64,000 nt of DNA from Treponema sp. UBA6367. GTDB taxonomy: Bacteria; Spirochaetota; Spirochaetia; Treponematales; Treponemataceae. Location of the stretch: assembly GCA_002437725.1 (NCBI GenBank), contig DJRF01000010.1, positions 104,931 through 168,930 on the forward strand, in the 5' to 3' direction. The position numbers and the translations under genes are program-made. The notes below the pieces were generated by a model. That model worked only from the letters and a program-made list of their open reading frames with translations, searched no databases and was not told the DNA's origin. This document shows, piece after piece, positions 7,878-16,703 of this stretch (position 1 is the first letter of the stretch; every line of letters starts with the position of its first letter).

Positions 7878-9112
7878 TTTTCAATTTGTTTTTCAGCAAA
7901 GGCTTTTTTTAGTAAAACTGGAACAATCATTGAAGAAACTATTATTAGTAAAATTACAGGTGTAAAATATTTTGATTCGACCATGTTTACAGAAAGACCT
8001 TTTTGAGCGACTATAAGCGCGACTTCTCCGCGAACCATCATTCCTAGACCAATCTGCAAAGATTCTTTTGTGTTGAATCCTAAAAGTTTTGAAACGCCTG
8101 AGCAACCGATGATTTTTGAAATGCAGCCCACAATTACAAATGCTATTGCAAACCAAACTAAATTCATGTTTAGTCCAGAAAGATCGGTTTTTAATCCTAT
8201 GCTGGCAAAGAAAATCGGGCTAAAAAACATATATGAATTTATGTCTATTTTTGATTCCATGTATTGAGCGTCAGAAAGACTGCAGAAAATTACGCCTGCT
8301 ATGTAAGCTCCTGTAATGTCTGCAATTCCAAAGTATTTTTCGGCAATATAGGCATAAATTAGCGCTATTCCTAGTGCGTAGATTGGTATTCTTCTTGAAT
8401 GAGGGTGGCGTTTGTCGTACCACTTAAAAAGTTTGTAAATTACAAAGCCGAATACAATTGCAAATACAAAAAATAAAAGTGTTTTTAAAAGTATAAGCCC
8501 AATTCCACCGCTGCCTGTGCTTATTCCAATTACAATGGTGAGTGCAATTATTCCAAATACATCATCAATAATTGCTGCGCTTACAATTGTTTGTCCAACG
8601 TCAGTTTTTATTTTTCCAAGTTCTTTTAGGGTTGCTACAGAAATGCTTACAGAAGTTGCTGTTAATATTGTGCCAATAAACATCGCTTCGTAAAATTTTC
8701 TTGTTCCAAAGCCATCAAATCCCCAAAAGCACAATGCCATTGCTGTTCCCATAATTAAAGGGACTATTACTCCGCAGGCTGCAATTATTGTGGATTTTAT
8801 GCCTGATTTCATTAGCGTTTTCAAGTTTGTTCCTAGCCCTGCAGAAAACATTATAAGAACAACTCCAATTTCTGCCATGTATGAAATAAACTGGTTTGCT
8901 TCTTGATAAACTAAAATTGAGTCCGCTCCGCCGTAGTTTTTAAAAAATGGAAGAAAGCGAAGCAAGAGTCCTGCTACAATTTGACCAGCTACTTGCGGAA
9001 TACCTATTTTTTTAGCAAGCAAGCCTAAATATTTTGCAGCGATTACAATAATTCCTACAGAAAGAAGAATTTGAAGTATAATTTCAGTGTTTGGAAGATT
9101 TGAACTTTCCAT
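7850..9112 (-). CDS. Cation/proton antiporter, CPA2 (KefB/NapA-like) membrane domain
   Basis: The 420-residue protein is almost entirely hydrophobic with about 12-13 membrane segments. It carries typical Na+/H+ exchanger features: PQVAGQIVAGLLL near the first helices, an unwound segment (TATSVSISVATLKELG), and the paired acidic residues IIDDVFG expected at the transport site. It likely exchanges Na+ or K+ for protons in the inner membrane for pH and salt balance. No C-terminal TrkA-N/RCK domain is present, so it is not a full KefB/KefC. GAGG lies 7 nt before the start. The last 28 nt overlap parE on the other strand. Confidence 0.87.
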   Translation of the reverse strand: MESSNLPNTEIILQILLSVGIIVIAAKYLGLLAKKIGIPQVAGQIVAGLLLRFLPFFKNYGGADSILVYQEANQFISYMAEIGVVLIMFSAGLGTNLKTLMKSGIKSTIIAACGVIVPLIMGTAMALCFWGFDGFGTRKFYEAMFIGTILTATSVSISVATLKELGKIKTDVGQTIVSAAIIDDVFGIIALTIVIGISTGSGGIGLILLKTLLFFVFAIVFGFVIYKLFKWYDKRHPHSRRIPIYALGIALIYAYIAEKYFGIADITGAYIAGVIFCSLSDAQYMESKIDINSYMFFSPIFFASIGLKTDLSGLNMNLVWFAIAFVIVGCISKIIGCSGVSKLLGFNTKESLQIGLGMMVRGEVALIVAQKGLSVNMVESKYFTPVILLIIVSSMIVPVLLKKAFAEKQIENQASISSAK

Positions 9113-9321
9113 AAAGAGCCTCTTTTTAAAATTTAAAGTTTTATCTTAAAAATACTTTTTGCATTATACTGAATCTAAAGAGTTTGTAAAATATGGGTAA
9201 CTTTTCTTTTTTCGATTTTTGAGATGTTGTGTTGCATCGCGTAAAATCTTATCAAAAATATCTTTTGGATTATGTTAAAAATCTGTAATTTTTTTGAGTT
9301 ATAGGTTATACTTTACGCGTT

Positions 9322-11016
9322 ATGAATGATCAGAATAAAAATTCTTTTGACGAACTTGTAGCTGGAATAAGTTCTGAAGAACGCCAATTTTTGTTAGCAA
9401 AGTTAAAGAATAATATGGCAGAGTCGATTCCTTTGCTGCAGCCTGTGCGTGAAAATATAGAATATAATCCAATTGAAGTGGGATTGAAAAAAGAGCCGCT
9501 TCTTTATCGCTTTTTTATATGGCTACGTTCTCTTATAACAAAAAAAACTAGTGCTGAAGTGTATAATTCGGATCTTGTCGCAGATTTAAAAAGAAAAATA
9601 ATAAAAAATCATCCTGGAATTCTTGATTATAAAACTGATTTTTTGCAGTCACTTTTTTTTGAAAAATTAAAGCAATTAAAAGAAAGTGCAGATTTTTTTA
9701 AGCCGTATTTTTCAGTTGCCAGTGAAAATTTTGGAAAATTTTACGTTTTTTTAAGCACTTTTGTAGCTCCTGAAATTTCAAAACTTATAAACACAGAAGC
9801 AGATCCTTTTCTACTTCCCTTAGACAGAGAACCTACAAAAGAGCTTAGAGTTTCTCTCTTAAAAAGAATGGATTTAATTTTAAAAGATATTTCGTCTGAT
9901 ACAAGGGCAAAACTTTATTCAGCTGTTCAATCCTTAGACTGGCTAAACAGTTTTATTCAGTTGCCTTACCTGCATTTTATTGCTCAATTTACAGCAATTG
10001 TTTCTGAATCTTATACCTGTCCTTATATTAATGCCCAGTGCGACTATCCAATTTTTGCAACAGTTCTTTCTGGTGCAAAGCCCGTGAACAACGAGGCTTT
10101 AGAAGCTCTTTTTCTTTATACAAGAAAAAATTCTGGCATAGAGAGCGAAGACACAGAAAAGGCTCTTAAAGATTTTCTTTCAAAGGCTGCGTCAAACATT
10201 TCAATGATACAAATGTTTATTTCAACAGTTCCTTTAGAGGCATTAGGCAAGGTTATTTTTTCAGACTACGATTGGCAGTGTGGAGTTTATGGAGGAGCGG
10301 AAGATTGGTTCATAAAGTTTAAAGAAGAATGGAAGTGCGTTTTTGACTTAAGATGGGCTCAATGGTTGCGTTCAAGAAAAAAGATTCAATTGGAAAATGT
10401 TCTGAAAGAAGAGTTTGGAATTTCTTCTTTTCCAGAACTGCCTTACAGACCTTGGGCAAAACTTTGGGGAGGACTCCATTTTTCTTGCGAAATGACAGCA
10501 GGGTTTCTTTACTGGTTTTCTTTAGAAAAATATGATGAAATAATGGAACCGTTAAATACATTGGTTTTAGAAGGTGTTTTTATAAACAACGAAAATAGAA
10601 CTGAACTTTCCGAAGCAATAAACGATTTTGACAACATAAACCAAAGCGTTAAAAATTTTGTTCAGTCTTTGTCTTCTTCTGGTGATGTGGGAACTATATT
10701 TCAAAATATAGAAGATAACCACATAAGATCGATGAAAGCCCAGTCTCAGATTGATTCTCTTATTTTGAGCGCGGAAACTTCTGTTCGAAATTGGGAAAAG
10801 AAATTTTGTGAATCCTGCAGGACTTTTGAAAAAATCTTTAGTGGTATTTTAGATGAAAAAAAGCAGAAAGGTTATGAATCAATTCAGAACTTTGTTACAA
10901 TAAAGGGGCGCGAAAATCTTGCGTTTAGAGAAAGTCTTGAGTCGGCAAGAACTATTTTAAAAGAAGCAAAAAATGTTCTTTCTGAAGTAGAACCATTGGA
11001 GCTTGAAAAAGCGTAA
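9322..11016 (+). CDS. Large treponemal hypothetical protein
   Basis: I do not recognise this 564-residue protein. It has no signal peptide or clear membrane segment and is rich in Phe, Leu, Lys and Glu, suggesting a mostly helical soluble protein. The C-terminal 100 residues look like coiled-coil (RSMKAQSQIDSLILSAETSV and following). There are no obvious catalytic motifs. The protein at 20397 is similar in length and helical make-up, and the two may be distant relatives. A TATACT hexamer (9307-9312) ends 9 nt before the ATG and no Shine-Dalgarno is seen. PgeF follows by 31 nt and may be co-transcribed. Confidence 0.8.
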   Translation: MNDQNKNSFDELVAGISSEERQFLLAKLKNNMAESIPLLQPVRENIEYNPIEVGLKKEPLLYRFFIWLRSLITKKTSAEVYNSDLVADLKRKIIKNHPGILDYKTDFLQSLFFEKLKQLKESADFFKPYFSVASENFGKFYVFLSTFVAPEISKLINTEADPFLLPLDREPTKELRVSLLKRMDLILKDISSDTRAKLYSAVQSLDWLNSFIQLPYLHFIAQFTAIVSESYTCPYINAQCDYPIFATVLSGAKPVNNEALEALFLYTRKNSGIESEDTEKALKDFLSKAASNISMIQMFISTVPLEALGKVIFSDYDWQCGVYGGAEDWFIKFKEEWKCVFDLRWAQWLRSRKKIQLENVLKEEFGISSFPELPYRPWAKLWGGLHFSCEMTAGFLYWFSLEKYDEIMEPLNTLVLEGVFINNENRTELSEAINDFDNINQSVKNFVQSLSSSGDVGTIFQNIEDNHIRSMKAQSQIDSLILSAETSVRNWEKKFCESCRTFEKIFSGILDEKKQKGYESIQNFVTIKGRENLAFRESLESARTILKEAKNVLSEVEPLELEKA

Positions 11017-11047
11017 GCAATGTTTTTGCTCTTTCGGTTTTTAATAT

Positions 11048-11884
11048 ATGAAAAAAATAAATATACTTGATTATAAATTAAAGTCAGATTCTACTCTAAT
11101 TTCGGGCGATTACGTTTTTGTTCCATTTTGCTTTGGAGACAAACTGTTAGACTTAAAGAGTTTTCCAGGCTGGGGAATGTCCTTAAAAAATGCTTCTTCT
11201 ATGCGTTTTAGATGGAACGAGACAAATCCTGCAAGGGAAAAATTTCTTTCTGCTGTTGCTAAAAATTCTAGGCCGATTGCAATTGAACAAAACCACACAA
11301 AAATAGTTTATGAAATAGAATCTGAAAAAGATTCCCTTTGCAAAATTGGCGATGGAATAATTACCAAAAATAAATCTCTTATGCCTGTGGTTACGGTTGC
11401 CGATTGCGTACCAATTTTCTTTTTCGATGTTGACTCTTGCGTTTTTGGAGTTGTTCATTCTGGCTGGAAAGGAACGGGAATAGTTCAACATTGGCTTTCT
11501 TTAGCACGACAGCGATTTAATGTTGTTCCAAAAAATGTATGTGTAGCAATTGGCGCGCATATAAATGACTGCTGCTATGTGGTAGATAAAACTCGTGCGG
11601 AATATTTTTGTTCTAATTTTACGCCAGATTGTGTAACTCCTATAAAAAGCGGCGAAGTTTTGTGCAAGGGAAGCGCTTCTTCATGGAATTGTGGAAATCC
11701 GCCGTATTTTAGACTTTCATTATTAAAAGCGAACCTTGAAATATTACGAAAATGCGGAATTCTTGAAGAAAACATAATAGTGTCTTCAAATTGCACTTGT
11801 TGTAACGAAGAATTTGGCTCTAACAGAAGGGAAATGAGCCTTGCAAATACCTTTACAGTTCAAGCGGCTTTTGTAAGATTTTAG
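11048..11884 (+). CDS. pgeF: Laccase-domain protein, PgeF / YfiH family
   Basis: The 278-residue protein has the YfiH/PgeF signature: VTVADCVPIFFFD, VFGVVHSGWKGTG with the metal His, VAIGAHINDCCYVV, and a C-terminal NCTCCNEEFGSNRRE. Family members are Zn/Cu proteins with purine nucleoside phosphorylase or deaminase activity in vitro. In E. coli PgeF edits the first residue of the peptidoglycan stem. Length is slightly above the usual 240-260. The start is the first ATG in frame; no Shine-Dalgarno is visible. Given adenosine deaminase elsewhere in the window, a purine role is also possible. Confidence 0.85.
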   Translation: MKKINILDYKLKSDSTLISGDYVFVPFCFGDKLLDLKSFPGWGMSLKNASSMRFRWNETNPAREKFLSAVAKNSRPIAIEQNHTKIVYEIESEKDSLCKIGDGIITKNKSLMPVVTVADCVPIFFFDVDSCVFGVVHSGWKGTGIVQHWLSLARQRFNVVPKNVCVAIGAHINDCCYVVDKTRAEYFCSNFTPDCVTPIKSGEVLCKGSASSWNCGNPPYFRLSLLKANLEILRKCGILEENIIVSSNCTCCNEEFGSNRREMSLANTFTVQAAFVRF

Positions 11885-12001
11885 ACCGTGCAAAATAGTT
11901 CAATTAAAAAGACAAAAAAGCAATTGTTCAAAAAACTTGCTGCATGGACGTTATGCGTGTTGTAACAAAATTGTAAAATTTGTAAAATATACATTAATTT
12001 T

Positions 12002-12778
12002 ATGTTTAGCAAAAATATCAAAAATCAAATTTTATTGTTTATTTTGTTAGTTCTTTCTTTAATTTTAAATTCTTGTAAAAAGGATTTTGCGCCTGCATCC
12101 GTTGATGAAGGCTTTGTTGAAGTGTTGCCCGCCGCAAAAGACAGCTCTGCCCTTGAACTTCCTACTCAGTTGTGGCACGTGGATAACCGCTGTATTTGTG
12201 TCCTTTTTGGTTATGGCTACAATGATTCTGATTTTGTTTCATCTATGGAAACAAAGCTTTTTGAAAATTACGGTAATTTTGAAGAAGAAGGTCTTGTTTT
12301 AAGTCTTGTTTTTCCTGATGATTTTAAAAGGGGCTCAAAGGCTTATATTTCTTCTTTAACTTCTGTTTTGGAAGATAAAAACATAAGCGGGATTATTTTA
12401 TTAGGTGCTCCTGAAGGTACTTATTCTGCAATTGCTCGGCTGCAAGATTTGAGGGATCAGTTTTTTGATTTTCCTATAATTTCTCTTTTTAGCCAAGATG
12501 ATGTGCTTGCAATGGAAGATAGCGCTGATTTTGTTCTTGATAAAGCTCAAAAAGCAGAAATTAATGGTCTTGTTGCAGAAACAGAACAGTCTTTTGTAAG
12601 CGATGTTCCAGAGCTTTTAATAAGGGCTGTTAGGTTGGCAAATCTTGCGAACGCTCCATTTAAAAAGAACAGTGAACTTTACGAAATTGTAAAAAACTTT
12701 GTATTTCCTATGAAGGTTTCAAGGTATGTTGATCCTGAAACTAGTCTTATATCCATAAATCATTTTGTTTTGGAATAA
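12002..12778 (+). CDS. Lipoprotein of unknown function
   Basis: The 258-residue protein begins with a lipoprotein signal peptide; the lipobox LNSC puts the lipidated Cys at residue 25. The mature part alternates beta and helix (RCICVLFGYGYNDS, LVLSLVFPDDF, ISGIILLGAPEGTYSAI, FPIISLFSQDDV). This pattern recalls a Rossmann-like or periplasmic binding-protein fold, but I recognise no ligand motif. It ends 2 nt before the phosphoesterase gene, so the two are probably one operon. Only the lipoprotein assignment is firm. Confidence 0.8.
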   Translation: MFSKNIKNQILLFILLVLSLILNSCKKDFAPASVDEGFVEVLPAAKDSSALELPTQLWHVDNRCICVLFGYGYNDSDFVSSMETKLFENYGNFEEEGLVLSLVFPDDFKRGSKAYISSLTSVLEDKNISGIILLGAPEGTYSAIARLQDLRDQFFDFPIISLFSQDDVLAMEDSADFVLDKAQKAEINGLVAETEQSFVSDVPELLIRAVRLANLANAPFKKNSELYEIVKNFVFPMKVSRYVDPETSLISINHFVLE

Positions 12779-12780
12779 TT

Positions 12781-13422
12781 ATGAATGCAATGAAAATTTT
12801 AAGAGATGGAATTTTTGCTTCCTCAAAAGATTTTTTATTGCTAAGTAAAATGGAATCTGCAAGGATTTTGGTTATTAGCGATAGTCACGGTTATTCGTCT
12901 ATGCTAAAAGAAATTGTTTCAAAATTTGGAGCTGATGTTCAAGCTATGATTTTTTGTGGAGATGGAATTTATGATCTTTTGAGCGCTGATTTTAAAAAAC
13001 TTCCGCCTGTTGCGGGCTTTGTGCGCGGTAATAACGATCCTTCTTCTGTAATTTTGAAAAACGGTCTTTTTGAAAAAAGAATTTCAGTTCCTTCACAGAT
13101 TCAGTTGACTGTTTGTAAAAAAAAGATACTTGTCTGCCACGGAAATGATTGCGGTGTTTACTATTCAGTTTCTGGTGTAGAATCAGTTGCTCAGATGCAA
13201 GGCTGCCAAGCAGCTGTTTTTGGGCATACACATGTGCCTTGCGAAAATATGCACGCTGTTTATTCAATGAATCCCGGTAGCATTAGCAGTCCTAGAAGAG
13301 CTTCCAAACCAAGTTTTGCAATTCTTGAAGTAAATGCAAATTATTTTAGTTCTGTTTTTTATAAAATCGAAGAAGGTTTAAATCCTGATTTTGTACCCTA
13401 TATTCCAAATTATTATTATTAG
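12781..13422 (+). CDS. YfcE-type metallophosphoesterase
   Basis: The 213-residue protein carries the calcineurin-like phosphoesterase set: ISDSHG, FCGDGIYDLL, RGNND, VCHGND and FGHTHVP, which give the two-metal site of YfcE/MJ0936-type phosphodiesterases. It should hydrolyse a small phosphodiester; the physiological substrate of this family is usually unknown. The start at 12781 adds about 23 residues before the usual beginning of the fold. An ATG at 12850 (MESARILVISDSHG) is a serious alternative. GGA 8 nt before 12781 and tight spacing to the lipoprotein favour the longer form. It ends 2 nt before the convergent MBL gene. Confidence 0.85.
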   Translation: MNAMKILRDGIFASSKDFLLLSKMESARILVISDSHGYSSMLKEIVSKFGADVQAMIFCGDGIYDLLSADFKKLPPVAGFVRGNNDPSSVILKNGLFEKRISVPSQIQLTVCKKKILVCHGNDCGVYYSVSGVESVAQMQGCQAAVFGHTHVPCENMHAVYSMNPGSISSPRRASKPSFAILEVNANYFSSVFYKIEEGLNPDFVPYIPNYYY

Positions 13423-13424
13423 GT

Positions 13425-14111
13425 CTAAAACTGTGTTTTTATAAAATTCAACAAAAAGCTGTTTTCTTCTAATCTAAAACCAAACTTTCCATGTCCTGGA
13501 AATACAAGGGTTTCCTTTGGAATTGTGTTTGCAATCATTTTTAAGGATTGCTCCATAAGCTGCTGGTTTCCGCCTTCTAAATCAGTGCGTCCATAAGATT
13601 GAAAAAAAAGCGTATCGCCAGAAATAAAAAGGCTTTTATTTTTGTTAAAAAGGCAGCAGCTTCCAGGTGTGTGTCCTGGTGTGTGAATAAAGTTCCAATC
13701 TGGAAGCAAGTCTTTTAGTTCAGTTTTATCTTCTATTAATATATCTGGTTCTGGAAGATTTTTTAAGGCTAGGGCAATGTCTTGAGCTCCCATGTACTCA
13801 AGGGATTTGAACTGTGCTTTATAAGCATTTTTACCCACAAGGTTTTCATCTGATTTGTGGCAAATAAGAGGAACGTCTGGAAACTTTTCTTTTAGTATTC
13901 CTGTCCCAGTTATATGGTCAAAGTGTCCGTGCGTAAGAATTACCGCTTTTGGATTAAGATTATTTTTTAATAAAAAGTCAGTGATTTTATTTTCGTCGCA
14001 AGTAAGAAAACATGCTGCGGGATCTACTACAAAAACATCGTTTTGATTTAATCTGACGATTAGTGTGTTTACTTGAAATGGACCAGTGTTTAAAACTTGA
14101 ATATCTTTCAT
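13425..14111 (-). CDS. MBL-fold metallo-hydrolase (glyoxalase II-like)
   Basis: The 228-residue protein has all main metallo-beta-lactamase-fold ligands: THGHFDH, HTPGHTPGSCCLF, SGDTLFFQSYGRTDL with the bridging Asp, and the last His in FPGHG. The closest everyday relatives are YcbL/GloB-like thioester hydrolases. Whether this one acts on S-lactoylglutathione, a persulfide or another thioester cannot be told. A long hairpin lies between it and the upstream gene on the same strand. Confidence 0.86.
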   Translation of the reverse strand: MKDIQVLNTGPFQVNTLIVRLNQNDVFVVDPAACFLTCDENKITDFLLKNNLNPKAVILTHGHFDHITGTGILKEKFPDVPLICHKSDENLVGKNAYKAQFKSLEYMGAQDIALALKNLPEPDILIEDKTELKDLLPDWNFIHTPGHTPGSCCLFNKNKSLFISGDTLFFQSYGRTDLEGGNQQLMEQSLKMIANTIPKETLVFPGHGKFGFRLEENSFLLNFIKTQF

Positions 14112-14134
14112 TTTTTATCAAAAAGTATGAAATT

Positions 14135-14200
14135 GGCTGCCCAAAAGGTATTCGGTTAAAAAATGAGTTAGAACTCTATAACCGAAGCGCTTTGGCAGCC
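14135..14200 (-). promoter_or_regulatory. Long imperfect hairpin between the RNA-binding protein and MBL genes
   Basis: GGCTGCC (14135-14141) pairs with GGCAGCC (14194-14200), TTCGGTTA (14151-14158) with TAACCGAA (14179-14186), and GAGTT with AACTC around the apex. The result is one almost continuous 66-nt stem-loop. The T run after it is weak on either strand, so it may be a poor terminator, an attenuator or a processing site. Confidence 0.5.
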
Positions 14201-14211
14201 GTTTTCTTATA

Positions 14212-14970
14212 TTAGATTAAGTTTTCTTCTGTATTATCTTTAAACTCTGAAGAAGATTCTTCGTTTGAATATATTTTTGGAGAAGAAAAAGGTTCATTGT
14301 TTGCAGCCTTTGTTGCAGCTTCGTATGCAGCTGCATCTTCTGCGTCTTGAACAGAATTTTCAAATCCTTCTGGAACTTCAATATTTCCATCTCGCTGGCG
14401 GCTGTAACTTACGGCGAGTTTTCTTCCCCTATAATCGTAGCCGTTAAGGGCAGAAATTACTTTTTCAGAATCTTCTGCAAAAATCTGAATAAAAGAATAG
14501 TTTGCCAATACTCGAATGTCTCCGATTCTGTCTCTTTCAAGACCAGCAACGCTTACAAGGAGTCCTATTAAATCTTTTGGATATACGCGTCTGTTTCGTC
14601 CTATGCTTATAAAAATTGTTACTGCAACACTTGGATCTATTTGAACTCTTGGGCGAGGAGTTCTTTCTTCGTGTGTAGCTGCAGATTCTTGAACAGAAAC
14701 AGGTCTGCGTTCTCTAGTCTGTCTTTCAAAAGGTTTTCTTTCATTTCTAAAATCTCTTCTGTTGCTTCTATAGTTGCCTCTGTAGTGGCGGCATGCCTCT
14801 TTTACAAGATACGCTGCCACATAAGACCTTAGCGTAAGAGGCACATTCTTTTTAAATATTTTTTTAAACTCTGTAAGAACATCAGGATTTTCTTGTGATT
14901 TGATTTTTTCTACTGTTTCCTGAAGAAATGAAGCTGCTGCTTCTTTATTAATTTCGTTTCTGTTATACAT
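14212..14970 (-). CDS. Free-standing DbpA-type RNA-binding-domain protein
   Basis: This 252-residue protein has a helical N-terminus (1-60) and a basic linker full of Arg, Asn and Tyr (RGNYRSNRRDFRNER). Residues about 110-195 contain a domain like the C-terminal RNA-binding domain of DbpA-type DEAD-box helicases (ISIGRNRRVYPKDLIGLL, IGDIRVLANYSFIQI, ALNGYDYRGRKLAV). An acidic tail follows. In DbpA this domain binds hairpin 92 of 23S rRNA. Here no helicase domain is attached and none is encoded next door, so it may be an RNA chaperone or helicase partner. GGAG 7 nt before the ATG supports the start. Confidence 0.78.
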   Translation of the reverse strand: MYNRNEINKEAAASFLQETVEKIKSQENPDVLTEFKKIFKKNVPLTLRSYVAAYLVKEACRHYRGNYRSNRRDFRNERKPFERQTRERRPVSVQESAATHEERTPRPRVQIDPSVAVTIFISIGRNRRVYPKDLIGLLVSVAGLERDRIGDIRVLANYSFIQIFAEDSEKVISALNGYDYRGRKLAVSYSRQRDGNIEVPEGFENSVQDAEDAAAYEAATKAANNEPFSSPKIYSNEESSSEFKDNTEENLI

Positions 14971-14994
14971 AATTACTCCAATGGTAAAATAAAA

Positions 14995-15894
14995 CTATTT
15001 GATTTCTGCTAAAAATCCTGAATCAGTTTTTTTAAAGCCAAAATGCAATAATAAGGCTTGCAAAGAATCAGGTATTGCTGTGAATGCAAGCAGAATCCAT
15101 TTTTTGTTGAGGGTTCTTAAAAGTGAAAGGTAACTTGTAAGCAATTGAGTACCTATGCCAAGCCCTCTAAATTTTAATGGAACAAAAAAACTTGTTATGA
15201 CAACAACTTTTTCTGTTCTTTTTGAAACAGGGGCAGATGTTATGCATCCTGCAAATTCGTTCAACAAAGAGTGGCATATTATTCCAGTTTGTTCATTATT
15301 TTCTCCGTTATCAAACTGTTTGCGCCATATATCAAAAACTGTTTCGCTTATTGCTTGTGGAATGTCATCTTCTGATTGCCCAAAAAATGCTGCGCTATAA
15401 AGATTTTTTATAATTTCATTTTTATGATTTTGAGTGTATTGGCAAAAAGTAAAATCTTCTTCAACTAATCCAGAGGTTTCTTCTAGCTCTTTTTCAAGTT
15501 TTTCCAATCCCCAAACTTCACGCAGACTGTTATACCAGCTGTTGATTAATTCTAGCATCTTTTTATTTTTATAGCGATGCCACAATTTTTCAACTTCGGG
15601 ATAATTTTTTAATTCATTTTTAAAATTCTTAAATACCCCCCTTCCTGAATAGAGAATTCTCTGCAATTCTTCCTTTGCAATCGGAGAATGCAATTTTCTT
15701 ACAAAACTTTCTCTTAATTCAAATCCATTTTTAGAATCCCATTCAGGTAAAGAATAAAAAATGTGTTCATCCAAACTGGCGGAATCAAAAGGAACAAGAG
15801 TAGAATTTTCTGCCCTTACCATAAAAGTTTGTTCCTGATTTTCAAGAGCTTGCACTATTTCGTTTGCAAGTTTTTCCGTCAGATTGAACACCAT
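14995..15894 (-). CDS. GNAT-family N-acetyltransferase with a long N-terminal domain
   Basis: The last 90 residues of this 299-residue protein form a GNAT fold: beta-strand VVVITSFFVP, the acetyl-CoA loop RGLGIGTQLL, and the closing strand and helix with LLLHFGFKKTDSGF. The first 200 residues are an unrecognised charged helical domain that may choose the substrate. The start codon is 3 nt after the clpP stop, so translation is probably coupled. The substrate is unknown; a protein target linked to ClpP turnover is only a guess from position. Confidence 0.8.
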   Translation of the reverse strand: MVFNLTEKLANEIVQALENQEQTFMVRAENSTLVPFDSASLDEHIFYSLPEWDSKNGFELRESFVRKLHSPIAKEELQRILYSGRGVFKNFKNELKNYPEVEKLWHRYKNKKMLELINSWYNSLREVWGLEKLEKELEETSGLVEEDFTFCQYTQNHKNEIIKNLYSAAFFGQSEDDIPQAISETVFDIWRKQFDNGENNEQTGIICHSLLNEFAGCITSAPVSKRTEKVVVITSFFVPLKFRGLGIGTQLLTSYLSLLRTLNKKWILLAFTAIPDSLQALLLHFGFKKTDSGFLAEIK

Positions 15895-15897
15895 AAG

Positions 15898-16500
15898 TTA
15901 TTTTTCCAAATCTGTTCTAGAATTTATAATTTTTGAAACTAAACCGTATTCTACAGCTTCTTTAGAATCAAGCCAATAATCGCGCTCTGTGTCTTTTTTT
16001 ACCTGTTCAACAGATTTTCCTGTTTGCGTCGCTATAATTTCGTTTAGAATGGCTTTTGTTTTTTCCATTTCTTTTGCATGGATTTCTATATCTGTAGCAA
16101 CACCTTTCATTCCGCTTGAAGGTTGATGAATTAGGTAGCGGCTATTAGGAAGCGCAAGCCGGTTTTCTTTTTCTACAGAAAGAAGGATAAGAGCTGCCGC
16201 GCTCGCAATAAGACCCATTCCAATAAGAATTACCGGACACTTTACAAATCGAATCATGTCAAAAATTGCAAATCCTGCGTCAACGTCTCCGCCGGGAGAA
16301 TCTATATACATATAGACAGCTTTTGAATCATCATCTGCTTCAAGAATTAAAAGTTGACGAACAATTTTGTCTGCTAAGTCTTTGTTGATTTCACCAGAGA
16401 GAATTATTTGTCGAGTTTTAAGAAATTTTTCCATCAAAGGATCAGCGGATTCTGAAGCCTTCTTTTTTTCATCTTCTTCTGAAAGGCGAATTTTATTCAT
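15898..16500 (-). CDS. clpP: ClpP-type serine protease subunit
   Basis: This 200-residue protein is the barrel-forming peptidase of the Clp system. The catalytic triad is visible as S100 (in GLIASAAA), H125 (in YLIHQP) and D174 (in TERDYWL). Around the Ser the usual GQAASMG is replaced by GLIASAA, and the N-terminus is a charged extension of about 20 residues, so it looks like a second-type ClpP rather than the housekeeping form. No ClpX or ClpA gene is adjacent. GGGG lies 10 nt before the ATG. The GNAT gene follows by 3 nt. Confidence 0.85.
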   Translation of the reverse strand: MNKIRLSEEDEKKKASESADPLMEKFLKTRQIILSGEINKDLADKIVRQLLILEADDDSKAVYMYIDSPGGDVDAGFAIFDMIRFVKCPVILIGMGLIASAAALILLSVEKENRLALPNSRYLIHQPSSGMKGVATDIEIHAKEMEKTKAILNEIIATQTGKSVEQVKKDTERDYWLDSKEAVEYGLVSKIINSRTDLEK

Positions 16501-16703
16501 CAGTTTACATCCCCAAATATAAAGTAAGGCAGCGATTGCAGAATGTCTGTTAAGTTTAAAATATGTAGCATTTTTCGAACTTATTTTAGAAGTCTAATTT
16601 TGCATTTGTTCTAGCTGCCGAAATAAATTCTGTATGGCAACACCTTTTTGACAATCTCTTTAACTGCTTTTATAAATATAGCAAAAACGGCAGGTGTTTT
16701 CAA

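Noticed and set aside
16623..16699. Terminator after pth
   Set aside because: AACACCT and AGGTGTT could pair, but the 7-bp stem has a very long loop and no clean T run on the pth strand. Too weak to annotate.
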